64,000 bases of DNA from Cedecea davisae DSM 4568 (GTDB taxonomy: Bacteria; Pseudomonadota; Gammaproteobacteria; Enterobacterales; Enterobacteriaceae). The stretch's first letter is position 1. Each line of letters begins with the position of its first letter. Shown here in pieces: positions 10,201 through 21,286 of the stretch. Under the pieces are notes generated by a model. That model saw only the letters and a program-made list of their open reading frames with translations, was not told the DNA's origin and ran no database searches. Location: positions 2,449,750 through 2,513,749 of the forward strand of contig NZ_KE161030.1 in assembly GCF_000412335.2 (NCBI RefSeq), in the 5' to 3' direction. The position numbers and the translations under genes were made by a program.

Positions 10201-10342
10201 TGGATAATCCATCTCTGCGCGGGGCAAAAATGCCCCCTCATTCTTTGTGAGTAAGCCTTTTCGGTAAAAAATATGTGGTTTTTCACATCCCTGACTAACG
10301 TTATGGTTAAACGAATAGAACAACCTGCCACCTTTGGCAATT

Positions 10343-10377
10343 TAGGGGTAATCCTTAGGGGGTATGGGTATACTCCA
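10343..10377. promoter_or_regulatory. Cluster of NarL heptamers between narK and narX
   Basis: Within 35 bases the minus strand has TACCCCT (10344-10350), TACCCCC (10358-10364) and TACCCAT (10364-10370), with a plus-strand TACTCCA beside them. These fit the NarL consensus and lie about 200 bases upstream of the inferred narK start, as in E. coli. Confidence 0.6.
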
Positions 10378-10434
10378 GGGGATGCCTGAAAATAGCGCCA
10401 CCTTCCGAATCAACCGCCCGGAGCCCGTACATCA

Positions 10435-12228
10435 ATGCTAAAACGCCTGTTCTCCCCCCTTTCGCTGGTAAACCAGCTGGCGCTGGTCGTGATGCTGCTT
10501 GCGTTGCTGAGCGTGGCGGGAATGGGAGCGGCAGGATGGCTGGCGCAGGGCATATCCGGTAACGCCCACGCGATTAACAAAACCGGCTCAATGCGTATGC
10601 AGAGTTACCGCCTGCTGTCGGCAATTCCTCTGTCGGAGCAGGACTCGGTATTACTTCGCGAAATGGAACAGACCACCTGGAGCGACGAATTGCGCCTCGC
10701 CGCCCAGCGCGACGGCCAGCAGGCGAAGCTCAAACAGCTACAAGACTACTGGCGTACCACGCTTGAACCGGCGCTCACGCAGGCCCAGACGCCCCATCAG
10801 GTCGAACCCGAGGTCAAACATTTCGTCGCCAGTATTGATGAACTGGTTAGCTCCTTCGACCGCACCACGGAAATGCGTCTGCATCACGTTATTTTGCTCC
10901 AGCAGGGAATGGCCCTGCTGCTTGGCCTGCTGATTATCTTCACCCTTATCTGGCTGAGAAAACGGCTGCTGAAACCCTGGCGCCAGCTGCTGGCCATGGC
11001 CGTTGCTATTGGCAAACGAGATTTCACCCAGCGCGTGAACGTGCGTGGCCGCGACGAAATGGCTACCCTGGGGATTGCGCTGAACAGCATGTCCGGCGAG
11101 CTGGCGCAGAGCTATGCCGTGCTTGAGCGCCGGGTGCGGGAAAAGACCGCCGGTCTGGAACAAAAAAACCAGATGCTGTCGTTCCTCTACCAGGCAAACC
11201 GTCGCCTGCACTCCCGAAACCCGCTGTGCCAGCGCATTTCGCCGGTGCTGAGCGAGCTGCAGGAATTAACCCCGCTGCACGGCATCGAGCTGAGGGTTTA
11301 TGAATACGAAGACGAAGAAAACTACCAGGAATTTACCTTCCAGCCGGACGCACGCTGTAATGCCCAGGGCTGCCAGCTTTGCCCGGCCAGCGGCTACAGC
11401 GTGCCGCAGGGCTCCAGCACGCTAAAATGGCGGCTGACGGATAACCAGATTCAGTACGGCCTGGTGCTGGCCCAGCTGCCTCAGGGCAGCAGCCTGACCG
11501 ACGACCAGCAGCAGCTTATCGCCACGCTGATGGAGCTGCTTACGGCCACGCTCGCCATGGAGCGCCAGTATGAGCACCAGCAGCAACTGGTCGTGATGGA
11601 AGAGCGTTCGGCTATTGCAAGGGAGCTGCACGACTCTATCGCCCAGTCTCTTTCCTGTATGAAGATGCAGGTTAGCTGCCTGCAAATGCAGGGCGAAGCG
11701 TTACCCGAGCAGAGCAAAACCCTGCTGGAGCAGATTCGCGGCGAGCTGAATACCTCGTGGCGACAGCTGCGCGAACTGCTGACCACCTTCCGTCTACAGC
11801 TTACCGAACCCGGCCTGCGCCCGGCGCTCGAGGCCAGCTGCCAGGAGTTCAGCGAAAAATTCGGCTTCCCGGTGACGCTTGACTATCAGCTTCCTCCCCG
11901 TCTGGTGCCTTCCCACCAGGCAATTCACCTGGTGCAAATCGCCCGCGAGGCAATGAATAACAGTTTAAAACACGCCGATGCCAGCGCCTGCGGCATCAGC
12001 GTGACCCGCCAGGGAAATCAGGTTCGCCTGACGATATGGGATAACGGCCGCGGCATTCCCGATAGCGCGGAGCGCAGCAACCATTACGGCCTTATAATCA
12101 TGCGTGACCGCGCGCAAACCTTACAGGGTGACTGCCAGGTCCGCGCCCGCCCCTGCGGCGGCACGGAAGTGATAGTCAACTTTATGCCCGAATCACCGCT
12201 TTCTTCCACGACAAGGAGTGAAGAATGA
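10435..12228 (+). CDS. narX: Nitrate/nitrite sensor kinase NarX
   Basis: Membrane histidine kinase (597 residues) that senses periplasmic nitrate and nitrite and phosphorylates NarL. In order: first transmembrane segment near residues 15-37; the P-box ligand motif [19 protein letters not shown]; second transmembrane segment near 150-172; HAMP linker; a cysteine cluster [13 protein letters not shown]; the HPK7-type phosphoacceptor [15 protein letters not shown]; and the ATPase block DNGRGIP. Its stop overlaps the narL start by 4 bases. Confidence 0.97.
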   Translation: MLKRLFSPLSLVNQLALVVMLLALLSVAGMGAAGWLAQGISGNAHAINKTGSMRMQSYRLLSAIPLSEQDSVLLREMEQTTWSDELRLAAQRDGQQAKLKQLQDYWRTTLEPALTQAQTPHQVEPEVKHFVASIDELVSSFDRTTEMRLHHVILLQQGMALLLGLLIIFTLIWLRKRLLKPWRQLLAMAVAIGKRDFTQRVNVRGRDEMATLGIALNSMSGELAQSYAVLERRVREKTAGLEQKNQMLSFLYQANRRLHSRNPLCQRISPVLSELQELTPLHGIELRVYEYEDEENYQEFTFQPDARCNAQGCQLCPASGYSVPQGSSTLKWRLTDNQIQYGLVLAQLPQGSSLTDDQQQLIATLMELLTATLAMERQYEHQQQLVVMEERSAIARELHDSIAQSLSCMKMQVSCLQMQGEALPEQSKTLLEQIRGELNTSWRQLRELLTTFRLQLTEPGLRPALEASCQEFSEKFGFPVTLDYQLPPRLVPSHQAIHLVQIAREAMNNSLKHADASACGISVTRQGNQVRLTIWDNGRGIPDSAERSNHYGLIIMRDRAQTLQGDCQVRARPCGGTEVIVNFMPESPLSSTTRSEE

Positions 12229-12875
12229 GCCACCAGGAAGCAGCAACCATTTTGCTGATTGACGATCATCCAATGATGCGTACCGGCGTTAAACAGCTTA
12301 TCAGCATGGCACCGGAGCTTGCCGTCGTGGGGGAAGCCGGCAACGGCGAACAGGGCGTTCAGCTTGCCGAGTCGCTCGATCCGGACCTGATCCTGCTCGA
12401 TCTCAACATGCCGGGGATGAACGGCCTGGAAACCCTCGACTGCCTGCGCGAGAAAGCGCTTTCCGGGCGAATTGTGGTGTTCAGCGTCTCCAACCACGAA
12501 GAAGATGTGGTGACAGCCCTGAAACGCGGCGCGGATGGTTATCTCCTGAAAGATATGGAGCCAGAAGATTTGCTCAAGGCGCTCCAGCAGGCCGCTGCTG
12601 GTGAAATGGTATTGAGCGAAGCGCTGACGCCGGTGCTGGCGGCAAGCCTGAGGGCCAACCGCTCGACTTCCGACCGGGACGTTAACCAGCTTACGCCGCG
12701 CGAGCGCGACATTCTGAAGCTGATTGCCCAGGGACTGCCGAACAAAATGATCGCCCGCCGCCTGGATATCACCGAAAGCACGGTGAAAGTCCACGTTAAG
12801 CACCTGCTGAAAAAGATGAAGCTCAAGTCTCGCGTTGAAGCAGCGGTCTGGGTACACCAGGAGCGCATTTTCTGA
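12225..12875 (+). CDS. narL: Nitrate response regulator NarL
   Basis: Two-domain regulator (216 residues): receiver domain with phosphoacceptor aspartate in [13 protein letters not shown] (near residue 59) and acidic pair IDDHP, then a LuxR-type helix-turn-helix with [19 protein letters not shown] and the recognition helix [14 protein letters not shown]. Phospho-NarL binds TACYYMT heptamers, several of which are in this window. Translationally coupled to narX. Confidence 0.97.
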   Translation: MSHQEAATILLIDDHPMMRTGVKQLISMAPELAVVGEAGNGEQGVQLAESLDPDLILLDLNMPGMNGLETLDCLREKALSGRIVVFSVSNHEEDVVTALKRGADGYLLKDMEPEDLLKALQQAAAGEMVLSEALTPVLAASLRANRSTSDRDVNQLTPRERDILKLIAQGLPNKMIARRLDITESTVKVHVKHLLKKMKLKSRVEAAVWVHQERIF

Positions 12876-12882
12876 ATGCCGG

Positions 12883-14283
12883 TTACTCTCCCGGCATCAG
12901 CGAATAACGCGAGTCGTTTTCAGGGTTGATCAACAGCGGCGCGGCAGGTTTGAGCGTTACCCAGTTCGAGGTCGTCCGCTGCCCTTTCTCATCTTCGATA
13001 GTGACCGACAGGCGGTATTCGTTATCCGCCCCTTCCTGCCACGCTGGCAGAATAATACTCCAGCCCTCCGCGCTACGCGCCTGGGCTGGCGGAGTCAGGC
13101 TTAACGCCCGGGTGTCCCCCTGCCACGAAACATTACGGATGCCGTGAGGCGCGCGAACCTGTAGCTTAAGCGCCACGGTTTCACCCGGCTGAGGCTGCCA
13201 CGGCGGCGTAGCCAGAAACACCGACAAGGTTTTACGCTGGCGATACTGCATCACCGGCACCGATTCTCGCTCTACGCTGTCATAGCGGCTACCACGTAGG
13301 GAACTGGTGGTCGCCACCTCATCCGCCGAGAGCTGTTTTTGCAGCGGCACGCCAAAGCGGTAGTTAAGCTTCAGGCCAAGGTTTTCCTGCGCCGTCCCGC
13401 TTTCCCCCTGCTTGTGCTGCGCGGTCAACGTCACCAGCGGCACCGGGGTGTAGTTTATCCCCATTGTTACGGCCACCGGATTACGATAACCGGTATCGTT
13501 ATTAAATAACGTTACACTGTCACCGAAATACTGTTCGAAGCTCAGGCTGGTATTGATATGCCGGTAAAACGGGAGCCAGGCCTGCGCCGTAACGTCATAA
13601 CCGCGAGCAAGCCGCTGTTCGAGCGTTTCCGTTTCGCCGCGCCAGCCGTTTAGCGGCTGATAATAGTTGGCGGAAAGCCGCAGGTATTCTCCCCAGGCCT
13701 CTGCGCCAAAGCCTGCCCGCTGTAGCCGGGTGACCAGCTGATTATCATAAAAGGTGTTGTAGCCAAGCAGCCACTTCCCGGCAACCCAGCGCTGCCCGAC
13801 GCCAAAATTGCCCACGGCGCCGCTCTTTTGCTGACTGAGGCCAAGCTGGCTCCAGGTAAGATAGCGGTTGTTGTCCTGCCAGGGGGTAAACAGCGCCCCG
13901 CTGCTTCCCGCCCAGCTGCCGTGCTCGTCCACGAGCAAATTAAAGCTGGCTTTGCCCCAGGGCGAGAGCAGCGACTGGGCTTCGTCGGTGACTTTATCGG
14001 CCAGCACATCGCGCAGGCTGGTAAAGGCAAACAGGCGCGCCTGGTCACCGGCGTCCAGCCCGTTGTCGGTCATGCTGTCTTCCCCGAACTTTTTTGCCAT
14101 CGCCGCAATTTTGCGCGCGGCGGCATCGGACTCAGGAGCCAGCCCCAGACTGGGCAATTCCTCTGAAGACTGAGAGAAGGGATTTTCGGCGGCCTGAATG
14201 AATCGGTTTGAGGTATCCATCGCCCCTCCCACGTCAGGGAGCAGGCCAGGCAAAATGATAAGCGGAACGACTAATCTACGCAT
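12883..14283 (-). CDS. ychO: Inverse-autotransporter (invasin/intimin-like) beta-barrel protein YchO
   Basis: Predicted outer-membrane protein (466 residues) of the invasin/intimin class. A signal peptide (MRRLVVPLIILPGLLPDVGGA) is followed by an alpha region and a beta-barrel of about 280 residues with alternating amphipathic strands (for example WAGSSGALFTPWQDNNRY, FGVGQRWVAGKWLLGYNTFYD). The last 130 residues form one Ig-like module. Length matches E. coli YchO. It faces narL tail to tail with only 7 bases between stops. Whether it has an adhesin role is not shown by sequence; there is no long passenger. Confidence 0.9.
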   Translation of the reverse strand: MRRLVVPLIILPGLLPDVGGAMDTSNRFIQAAENPFSQSSEELPSLGLAPESDAAARKIAAMAKKFGEDSMTDNGLDAGDQARLFAFTSLRDVLADKVTDEAQSLLSPWGKASFNLLVDEHGSWAGSSGALFTPWQDNNRYLTWSQLGLSQQKSGAVGNFGVGQRWVAGKWLLGYNTFYDNQLVTRLQRAGFGAEAWGEYLRLSANYYQPLNGWRGETETLEQRLARGYDVTAQAWLPFYRHINTSLSFEQYFGDSVTLFNNDTGYRNPVAVTMGINYTPVPLVTLTAQHKQGESGTAQENLGLKLNYRFGVPLQKQLSADEVATTSSLRGSRYDSVERESVPVMQYRQRKTLSVFLATPPWQPQPGETVALKLQVRAPHGIRNVSWQGDTRALSLTPPAQARSAEGWSIILPAWQEGADNEYRLSVTIEDEKGQRTTSNWVTLKPAAPLLINPENDSRYSLMPGE

Positions 14284-14388
14284 TTCTTAATTATAACATA
14301 ATGATTTGTTGAGTAAGCAGTACCCGCCTGCGCCCCTCAGCGCTACACTGACGGCACCCTAACTTGCCACAAGTCAAAGGAGAATCAA

Positions 14389-14742
14389 GTGCAAAAAATC
14401 GTGATTATTGCCAACGGGGCGGCCTACGGCAGCGAGTCGCTGTTTAACAGCCTGCGCCTGGCTATCGCCCTGCGTGAGCGTGAATCGCAGCCTGAAGTGA
14501 AGCTATTTTTAATGTCCGACGCGGTAACCGCCGGTTTGCGCGGGCAAAAACCGGCCGAGGGCTACAATATTCAGCAAATGCTGGAGATCCTCACCGCTCA
14601 AAACGTGCCGGTAAAATTATGCAAAACCTGCACCGACGGGCGCGGTATCAGCGGGCTGCCGCTGGTTGACGGCGTGCTTATAGGTACCCTGGTTGAGCTG
14701 GCAGAGTGGACGCTGGAGGCAGATAAAGTCTTAACATTCTAA
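14389..14742 (+). CDS. ychN: DsrE-family protein YchN
   Basis: Small DsrE/DsrF-fold protein (117 residues) of the sulfur-relay superfamily. Conserved cysteines are in [14 protein letters not shown], and [21 protein letters not shown] matches the family N-terminus. GTG start at 14389 with AAAGGAGA ribosome site. E. coli YchN forms a hexamer; its substrate is unknown. Divergent from ychO across a 105-base gap. Confidence 0.93.
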   Translation: MQKIVIIANGAAYGSESLFNSLRLAIALRERESQPEVKLFLMSDAVTAGLRGQKPAEGYNIQQMLEILTAQNVPVKLCKTCTDGRGISGLPLVDGVLIGTLVELAEWTLEADKVLTF

Positions 14743-14849
14743 TAGTTCCGGCGCGGCAATATTTTTTGCTTATACTCCCTGCCGCGCCATCAAGTTACCT
14801 GCTTAAGTTGCCGATATTTCAGTTAGGACAACACAGCAGGATAATAAAT

Positions 14850-16637
14850 ATGATTAGATCTATTCGTACACGCATTCTTTTAGTTACGGCGATTTGCCTG
14901 GTCTCAGCTTTATGTCTCAACACCTTTATCAACTACTACGTCACCAGCCGCGATAATCAGCAGTCCCTCAGCGCGACATTAACCAGCACCAGTCTCAGCC
15001 ATTCGGTAGCGATTAGCGACTGGGTGAAGGGTAAAATGACCATCATCCATTCCCTCGAAGGCGTAGCGTTAAGCGATGATCCTATCCCGGTTTTCCGCCA
15101 GCTTGCCGCTGCAGGAGGGTTTACCAATATCTACGTTGGCTATGCCAGCAAAACCGCGAAGTTCTCCGACCCAACCGGGGTTCCGGCTGACTTCGACCCT
15201 ACGGGACGCCCCTGGTATCAGCAGGTCGTTAAAGACGATGCGCCCGTGGTTACCGCTCCCTACGTCGATGCGGGAACCGGCAAGCTTGTCGTGACTTTTG
15301 CTGTGCCAATCAAACAGGACGGCGCGTTAAAAGCCGTTGTGGCAGGCGATGTCGCGCTGGACAGCGTTATCGCCAACGTACGCAGCATTCATCCTACCCC
15401 CAACAGCAGCGGATTATTGCTTAATAACGACGCCACCCTGATTGCAGCCCAGGATCCAGCGCTGACGCTCAAACCCTTTATCGATGCGGTAAAACAGGCA
15501 GATTTGAATCAGCTGCTCGGCGGCGACCGCCGTACCGGCGGCACGATTGCCGACCGGGAGAAACAGCTGATGGCAAGCCCCATCGCCGGTACGCACTGGT
15601 ATCTGGTGGTCGCTTTGGATGAGCAAGATGCCACCTCAGGGATGCGCTCCCTGCTGAAGGCTTCGGCGGTAGCACTCCTGGTGCTGGTGCTGATTTCCGG
15701 CGGCGTCGTACACCTGCTGGTGGGCAAAGTTATGGCTCGCCTGGGCACTATCCGGGACGGCATGCGCGCCATCAGCAGCGGCACCAATGACCTTTCGCAG
15801 CGCCTGCCGGAAACCGGCCACGACGAGGTGACCGAAATTGCGCACGCCTTTAACGCCTTTAGCGACAAGCTGGGGCTGGTAATGATGCAGCTCAGGGATT
15901 CCAGCGCCTCGGTAAAAGTTGCGGCAAACGAAATTGCCGCCGGTAACCAGGATCTTTCTGCCCGTACCGAGCAGGCCGCTTCCAGCCTGCGTGAAACCGC
16001 CAGCGCCGTTGAGCAAATCACCGCCTCGGTTGCCAACTCCAACGAGTCCGCCGCCCAGGCGAATACTCAGGCGCACTGCGCAAGCGAAGCGGCAGAACGC
16101 GGCGGCGAAGTGGTGTCCAAAGTGATTACCACCATGCAGGCCATCGAGCAGGCCTCCGGCAAAATTGGCGATATCACCAGCGTCATCGACAGCATTGCCT
16201 TCCAGACCAATATTCTTGCTCTGAATGCCGCAGTCGAAGCCGCCCGCGCCGGAGAACAGGGGCGAGGTTTTGCCGTAGTAGCGGGTGAAGTGCGTAACCT
16301 CGCGAGCCGCAGCGCCCAGGCGGCAAAAGAGATTAAAGGCCTGATTGACTCCACCACCGGCAGCGTCGCCGACGGCTCTCTTTACGTTCGTCAGGCGGGT
16401 GAAGCGATGGGCAAAATCGAGCACAGCGTGGGAAGCGTGCTGGGTATTATGCGGGAGATAAATATCGCCACCGGGGAGCAAATGAAAGGCATCCAGGAAA
16501 TTAACCACGCGGTGAGCCATCTTGACCGCATGGTGCAGCAAAACGCCGAGCTGGTTGTACAGTCCGCCGCCGCCGCACAGGCGCTGCAAACCCAGGCCGG
16601 GGAATTAGCGGAAACCGCCGGGCATTTCCGTATTTAA
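14850..16637 (+). CDS. Methyl-accepting chemotaxis protein with Cache ligand domain
   Basis: Chemoreceptor of 595 residues: transmembrane helix 1 (about 8-28), periplasmic double-Cache-type sensor (conserved [21 protein letters not shown] and [17 protein letters not shown]), transmembrane helix 2 near 275-297, HAMP, then the coiled-coil signalling domain with the hairpin-tip block [24 protein letters not shown] at 14850 is chosen over one at 14766 because it starts directly before the charged residues and membrane helix. No C-terminal NWETF-type pentapeptide is present (protein ends AGHFRI), so it probably depends on other receptors for adaptation. Absent from this place in E. coli; ligand unknown, Cache motifs of this type often bind amino acids. 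Confidence 0.92.
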   Translation: MIRSIRTRILLVTAICLVSALCLNTFINYYVTSRDNQQSLSATLTSTSLSHSVAISDWVKGKMTIIHSLEGVALSDDPIPVFRQLAAAGGFTNIYVGYASKTAKFSDPTGVPADFDPTGRPWYQQVVKDDAPVVTAPYVDAGTGKLVVTFAVPIKQDGALKAVVAGDVALDSVIANVRSIHPTPNSSGLLLNNDATLIAAQDPALTLKPFIDAVKQADLNQLLGGDRRTGGTIADREKQLMASPIAGTHWYLVVALDEQDATSGMRSLLKASAVALLVLVLISGGVVHLLVGKVMARLGTIRDGMRAISSGTNDLSQRLPETGHDEVTEIAHAFNAFSDKLGLVMMQLRDSSASVKVAANEIAAGNQDLSARTEQAASSLRETASAVEQITASVANSNESAAQANTQAHCASEAAERGGEVVSKVITTMQAIEQASGKIGDITSVIDSIAFQTNILALNAAVEAARAGEQGRGFAVVAGEVRNLASRSAQAAKEIKGLIDSTTGSVADGSLYVRQAGEAMGKIEHSVGSVLGIMREINIATGEQMKGIQEINHAVSHLDRMVQQNAELVVQSAAAAQALQTQAGELAETAGHFRI

Positions 16638-16643
16638 TGATGT

Positions 16644-16678
16644 GCCGGCGGGCGTTTGCCAACGAAACGCTCGTCGGC
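16644..16678 (+). terminator. Hairpin after the chemoreceptor gene
   Basis: Fourteen-pair stem (two G-U pairs) starting GCCGGCGGGCGTTT with a 7-base loop, 7 bases past the stop. There is no T-run directly after it; a T-run follows about 50 bases on. Termination or mRNA protection are both possible. Confidence 0.45.
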
Positions 16679-16858
16679 TGAATGGTTTCAGGCACAATGT
16701 CATTATTGTTGAATCGTTGCGGCGTTTTTTGATCAAAATCAGCATTGCTCCCCCTTCGCTCTGGTGTGATGCAAAGAGTGATTTGTGAACAACATCACTT
16801 ACTGAAGCGGTACTTTTGGGGGCCTGAGGCCATGATTGATGCGGGAGCGGAGTGAAAA

Positions 16859-17104
16859 ATGCCTGTAGTAAAAGCCAGTCTGAAACTTTTTGGCGGCGAT
16901 ACCGTGGTGGTTCGCTGTTCGGATAGCTGTCATATCCATTTGATGTGCGCCTCGGAAAACCGCGGCAGGCCGCAGGAAGATATTCTGAGCGTGCAAAACC
17001 GCCAGTCTGCCTACATCCCCGTGCCCTACAGCGGCACCTGGAAAGTGCTGATCGACAGCCACAGCCAGTCGCTTGAGCACTCCATCAGCTTTGTTCCGGC
17101 CTGA
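16859..17104 (+). CDS. Small DUF1883-like protein
   Basis: Eighty-one-residue protein starting MPVVKASLKLFGGDTVVVRC, with the block YIPVPYSGTWKVLIDSHSQ that resembles the DUF1883 signature (an IP-hydrophobic-SG-W-V-ID pattern). No signal peptide or membrane segment. Predominantly beta. It sits between the chemoreceptor and chaC, 221 bases past the former and followed by its own strong terminator, so it is a single-gene unit. No function is known to me; family assignment is from memory of the motif. Confidence 0.6.
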   Translation: MPVVKASLKLFGGDTVVVRCSDSCHIHLMCASENRGRPQEDILSVQNRQSAYIPVPYSGTWKVLIDSHSQSLEHSISFVPA

Positions 17105-17111
17105 TAAATAG

Positions 17112-17137
17112 TAAGGCCACCGCAGGGTGGCCTTTTT
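17112..17137 (+). terminator. Rho-independent terminator after the DUF1883-like gene
   Basis: Nine-bp stem AAGGCCACC / GGTGGCCTT with a short loop and a T5 tail. Confidence 0.9.
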
Positions 17138-17142
17138 AATAC

Positions 17143-17847
17143 TTACACAAAACCGGGCTGTAGCCCGCTGTCACCTTCTTCGCCACGGCCGTTCAGCCAC
17201 GCGCGCACCTGGTTTGCCAGCTCCGACATTCGGTCATCCTGCATACCGCGGTTCTTCATCTCCTGTTCCAGGGAGAAAAGATACTGAGCGTTGGTGCCGA
17301 GCGGGCCGCTGGCCGAGCCGATAAGCGGCGCGATGGTTTCCGCGCGGGTATCTGCCTCATAGAGCGGATGACGCGGGTCCATAATAAACACCAGGACATT
17401 TACCGTCCGACCATCGTCCAGCTCCAGCTTGCACCAGGTAGGCAGATAGCAGCCGGTTATCATCTCGCGCTTCCAGACCAGCGTAAGCTCCTCTTCGAGG
17501 ATCGCTTCCGGCAGGCGGTAAGCAAGGCCCGTCGTGCGCCCTCCTTCCTTCAGCGCCAGCATGCGTCCGGGACGGCAAGCCGTACCTCGCCCCGCCGTGA
17601 GGCGCAGGCAGAAGGCGCGATGCCACCCCACCAGCGTGCCGGGCGCAGACTCTTCAAATTCAAAAGCCGGGTTCCACATCAACGAACCGTAACCAAAAAG
17701 CCACACCGGGCTTTGGTCGGGGCGACAAGCAAGCGTCGCGGCAAGAGATGCCGAGCGCTGCTCAGGGGTCCACAATAACGATTCCTCAATGGCTCCAAAA
17801 GCCGTCTTACAATCCGCTTTCATTAAGAAATCACGCGTTAACACCAT
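17143..17847 (-). CDS. chaC: Glutathione-specific gamma-glutamylcyclotransferase ChaC
   Basis: Cytosolic enzyme (234 residues) cleaving glutathione to 5-oxoproline and Cys-Gly. The substrate-binding loop VWLFGYGSLMWNP is seen near residue 48, and the catalytic glutamate lies in the GLAYRLPEAILEEEL region. The frame is open upstream to 17973, but the ATG at 17847 gives the family length (E. coli 231) and has GGAGG just before it. In E. coli it heads chaC-chaB-chaA; here chaC and chaA are divergent in position and chaB is missing. Confidence 0.92.
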   Translation of the reverse strand: MVLTRDFLMKADCKTAFGAIEESLLWTPEQRSASLAATLACRPDQSPVWLFGYGSLMWNPAFEFEESAPGTLVGWHRAFCLRLTAGRGTACRPGRMLALKEGGRTTGLAYRLPEAILEEELTLVWKREMITGCYLPTWCKLELDDGRTVNVLVFIMDPRHPLYEADTRAETIAPLIGSASGPLGTNAQYLFSLEQEMKNRGMQDDRMSELANQVRAWLNGRGEEGDSGLQPGFV

Positions 17848-18380
17848 ATACCTCCGCCACTGCATGCTTCCGTGCGACTGCACAAGCTGCGCCTTCCCGG
17901 CTTTTATTGACAACTTTTGCTTACTAATAGAGCAACATATCAAGACCATAAGCAATTCGTCGCGTACTGGCAAGTATGATGATGATCACATAACAGCGAA
18001 ATTGTCATTTTAACTTGCCATACTGGCGCGCAGAACAGCGTTACATAGCCAAAAGGCACACGGAACCAAAGGTTTATTTCCGCATTAGCTCCGTTATCAG
18101 TCTCTTATACTCCCGAATCGCTTTCTCACACAGCGTTAAGGCCAGAATCTCGCCCTTTAGCATAGCTTATTTGTATTTAACAAAAACATATCAATATGTT
18201 TTATAAGCATTAAATAACGAACACTAACCATTTTAATTGATTAGAACATTTTTAATAGAAATGCGGTAAAAGTAAGTAAATTTTAACTAAAAGAAAGGTT
18301 TTTTTGCTAACTTATGCGGGTTCAAAAACCTGACTATAATGATCAAAACAGGTTATCGCCTGCAGAGATGGAGAAGTTGA
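17848..18380. other. Intergenic region chaC-chaA (533 bp), no supported gene
   Basis: This AT-rich stretch, most marked at 18160-18310, is where chaB would be expected, but no frame resembles ChaB. Two short open frames (17789-18013 and 18015-18206) have no family features, no good ribosome site and poor composition. It probably carries the chaC promoter and the chaA promoter only. Confidence 0.6.
18335..18340 (+). promoter_or_regulatory. Likely -10 of the chaA promoter
   Basis: Perfect TATAAT 41 bases before the chaA ATG. The -35 at 17-bp spacing (TTATGC, 18312-18317) is poor, so an activator or upstream AT-rich DNA may help. Confidence 0.45.
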
Positions 18381-19484
18381 ATGACAAAAACACAACATGA
18401 GGCGGTAAAAACCCGCCACAAGGAGAGTTCTCTCATTTTCCCGGTACTGGCACTGGCGGTACTGGCGATGTGGGGGTCAAGCCAGTCCCTGCCGGTGGTG
18501 GTCGGAATCAATATTCTGGCGCTGGTGGCAATTTTAAGCAGCGCTTTTAGCGTTGTTCGTCATGCGGACGTGCTGGCTCACCGTCTCGGTGAACCCTACG
18601 GCTCGCTGATCCTGAGCTTATCTGTCGTTATTCTTGAAGTCAGCCTGATTTCCGCCCTGATGGCCACGGGCGACGCCGCGCCGACCCTGATGCGCGATAC
18701 GCTTTACTCCATCATTATGATTGTTACCGGCGGCCTGGTGGGCTTCTCGCTGCTGATGGGCGGGCGTAAATTTGCCACTCAGTATATGAACCTGTTCGGC
18801 ATCAAACAGTATTTAATTGCCCTGTTCCCGCTGGCAGTTATCGTGCTGGTGTTTCCGATGGCGCTGCCGGGCGGTAACTTCTCGCTGGCCCAGTCGCTGC
18901 TGGTGGCGCTGATTTCCGCCGCTATGTACGGCGTGTTCCTGCTGATTCAGACCAAAACGCACCAGAGCCTGTTTGTTTACGAGCATGAAGATGAAGGCGA
19001 TGACGATGACCCGCACCACGGCAAACCGTCGGCGCACAGCTCAGCCTGGCATACCGTATGGCTGATTGTGCATTTGGTTGCGGTTATTGCTGTGACCAAA
19101 ATGAATGCGAACCCGCTGGAGCACCTGCTCGAAGCCGTTAGCGCTCCCGCACAGTTCACCGGCTTCCTCGTCGCCCTGCTCATTCTCTCCCCTGAGGGTC
19201 TGGGAGCGTTGAAGGCGGTGCTCAGCAACCAGGTACAGCGTGCCATGAACCTGTTCTTCGGTTCGGTGCTGGCAACAATCTCATTAACGGTTCCGGCGGT
19301 CACGCTGATTGCCTGGTTCACCGGTAATGACCTGGTCTTCGCGCTTGGCATGCCGCAGATGGTAGTGATGCTGGCGGCGCTGGTGCTGTGCCAGATATCC
19401 TTCTCCACCGGGCGTACCAACGTGCTTAACGGTACCGCTCACCTGGCGCTGTTTGCCGCTTATTTGATGACGATATTCGCCTAA
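18381..19484 (+). CDS. chaA: Ca2+(Na+,K+)/H+ antiporter ChaA
   Basis: Inner-membrane cation/proton exchanger of the CaCA superfamily (367 residues; E. coli 366). About eleven hydrophobic segments arranged as two repeats, each with a conserved acidic motif (SVVILEVSLISALM and LILSPEGLGALKAV). A cytoplasmic loop near residues 195-215 is extremely acidic and histidine-rich (HEDEGDDDDPHHG), as in E. coli ChaA. Followed by its own terminator. Confidence 0.95.
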   Translation: MTKTQHEAVKTRHKESSLIFPVLALAVLAMWGSSQSLPVVVGINILALVAILSSAFSVVRHADVLAHRLGEPYGSLILSLSVVILEVSLISALMATGDAAPTLMRDTLYSIIMIVTGGLVGFSLLMGGRKFATQYMNLFGIKQYLIALFPLAVIVLVFPMALPGGNFSLAQSLLVALISAAMYGVFLLIQTKTHQSLFVYEHEDEGDDDDPHHGKPSAHSSAWHTVWLIVHLVAVIAVTKMNANPLEHLLEAVSAPAQFTGFLVALLILSPEGLGALKAVLSNQVQRAMNLFFGSVLATISLTVPAVTLIAWFTGNDLVFALGMPQMVVMLAALVLCQISFSTGRTNVLNGTAHLALFAAYLMTIFA

Positions 19485-19494
19485 GTAAACAGCA

Positions 19495-19516
19495 AGACTG
19501 CTTGTAAGAGCAGTCT
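19495..19516 (+). terminator. Hairpin after chaA
   Basis: Eight-bp stem AGACTGCT / AGCAGTCT, loop of 6, weak T tail (TT-A). A second inverted repeat (CCCTCTCCC / GAGAGAGGG type, about 19529-19549) follows and may assist. Confidence 0.6.
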
Positions 19517-19557
19517 TTAGTGTTTGCTCCCTCTCCCTTGAGAGAGGGACAGATATA

Positions 19558-19588
19558 AAAAAACCCGCCGCAGCGGGTTTTGTTTTTT
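19558..19588 (-). terminator. kdsA terminator (probably bidirectional)
   Basis: Stem AAAACCCGC / GCGGGTTTT with A and T runs on both sides; 8 bases past the kdsA stop. It can also end readthrough from chaA. Confidence 0.85.
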
Positions 19589-19595
19589 GCAGCAA

Positions 19596-20459
<864 letters not shown>

Positions 20460-20474
20460 TTATCAGGTGTGAAC

Positions 20475-21284
20475 TTAATGCAGGGTAATCTGCTTGTGCG
20501 CAATCGAGTTGATTTGCGCTTTAATCATTTCGCTAATCGGATCTTCCGGGCATTGCTCAACAAAGTAGCTCAAATCGCTGAGCGCCACATGTTCGCAGTC
20601 CAGCTGGGCGTAGATCAAACCGCGGTCGCGAATTTCGTACGGATCTTCCGGATTGAACTGCAACAGCACTTCGCTGGCGCGCAGAGCAAGCTCCATCTGG
20701 CGCTCTTCCATCAGCGCGGACTTCAGGGTGTCCAGCAGCTTGCGGATAACTTCGGCATTATCCGACTCGTCGAGATCTTCGTCGAACAGCTCGGCGGTCG
20801 GGTTAATGTTGCCCTTGATCCACACTTCCAGCGTGTGCTCGTCCAGCGTATCGCCGTTAAACGGATTGATAAGCCACATTTCGCCATCCATCCAGTCGGC
20901 GCGCAGGATCAGCTGCGTAGGGAAAATCACCGGCATCAGCGGGATGTCGAGCTGCCCGGCAACCCACAATAAAATTGCCCCAAGAGAGACGGCGCTCCCC
21001 TGGCGGCTTTCTAAGACATTATCCAGCCACAGGGCGTCGGACAGGCGGTAAACGCCGCCTGAATCCTTAAAACCCCATTCGCCGTAAAAAAGTTCCAGCA
21101 GTTTTTCCAGCTGCAAATCAGGGTGTGCCCCCTGGCAAATTTCTTCTTTTGCCAGGCTGACTAATTGCCCAAGCTGCGCCTGTACTTCTTCAGTCGGAAA
21201 ATCGTCACGAATCAGCTGCGAAATTAAAATCATGCCTTCGCAAAGCGGTGCCTGATTAAATTCGAAATCGGCTAACGACCTCAT
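20475..21284 (-). CDS. sirB1: SirB1 family protein (transglutaminase-like/TPR)
   Basis: Soluble protein of 269 residues (YchA in E. coli). The N-terminal half has the SirB1 transglutaminase-like block around GSAVSLGAILLWVAGQLDIP; the C-terminal third has a TPR-like helix pair (ALRASEVLLQFNPEDPYEIRDRG). No cysteine nucleophile is obvious in the transglutaminase-like block, where E. coli also lacks a proven activity. Two bases separate it from the sirB2 stop. Confidence 0.92.
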   Translation of the reverse strand: MRSLADFEFNQAPLCEGMILISQLIRDDFPTEEVQAQLGQLVSLAKEEICQGAHPDLQLEKLLELFYGEWGFKDSGGVYRLSDALWLDNVLESRQGSAVSLGAILLWVAGQLDIPLMPVIFPTQLILRADWMDGEMWLINPFNGDTLDEHTLEVWIKGNINPTAELFDEDLDESDNAEVIRKLLDTLKSALMEERQMELALRASEVLLQFNPEDPYEIRDRGLIYAQLDCEHVALSDLSYFVEQCPEDPISEMIKAQINSIAHKQITLH

Positions 21285-21286
21285 GC

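Noticed and set aside
15636..16589. 317-residue minus-strand frame within the chemoreceptor
   Set aside because: Lies opposite the conserved signalling domain; glycine-histidine-rich shadow typical of GC-rich coding DNA.
17789..18206. Two short frames considered as a chaB remnant
   Set aside because: Neither shows the ChaB residue pattern, and neither has a convincing ribosome site.
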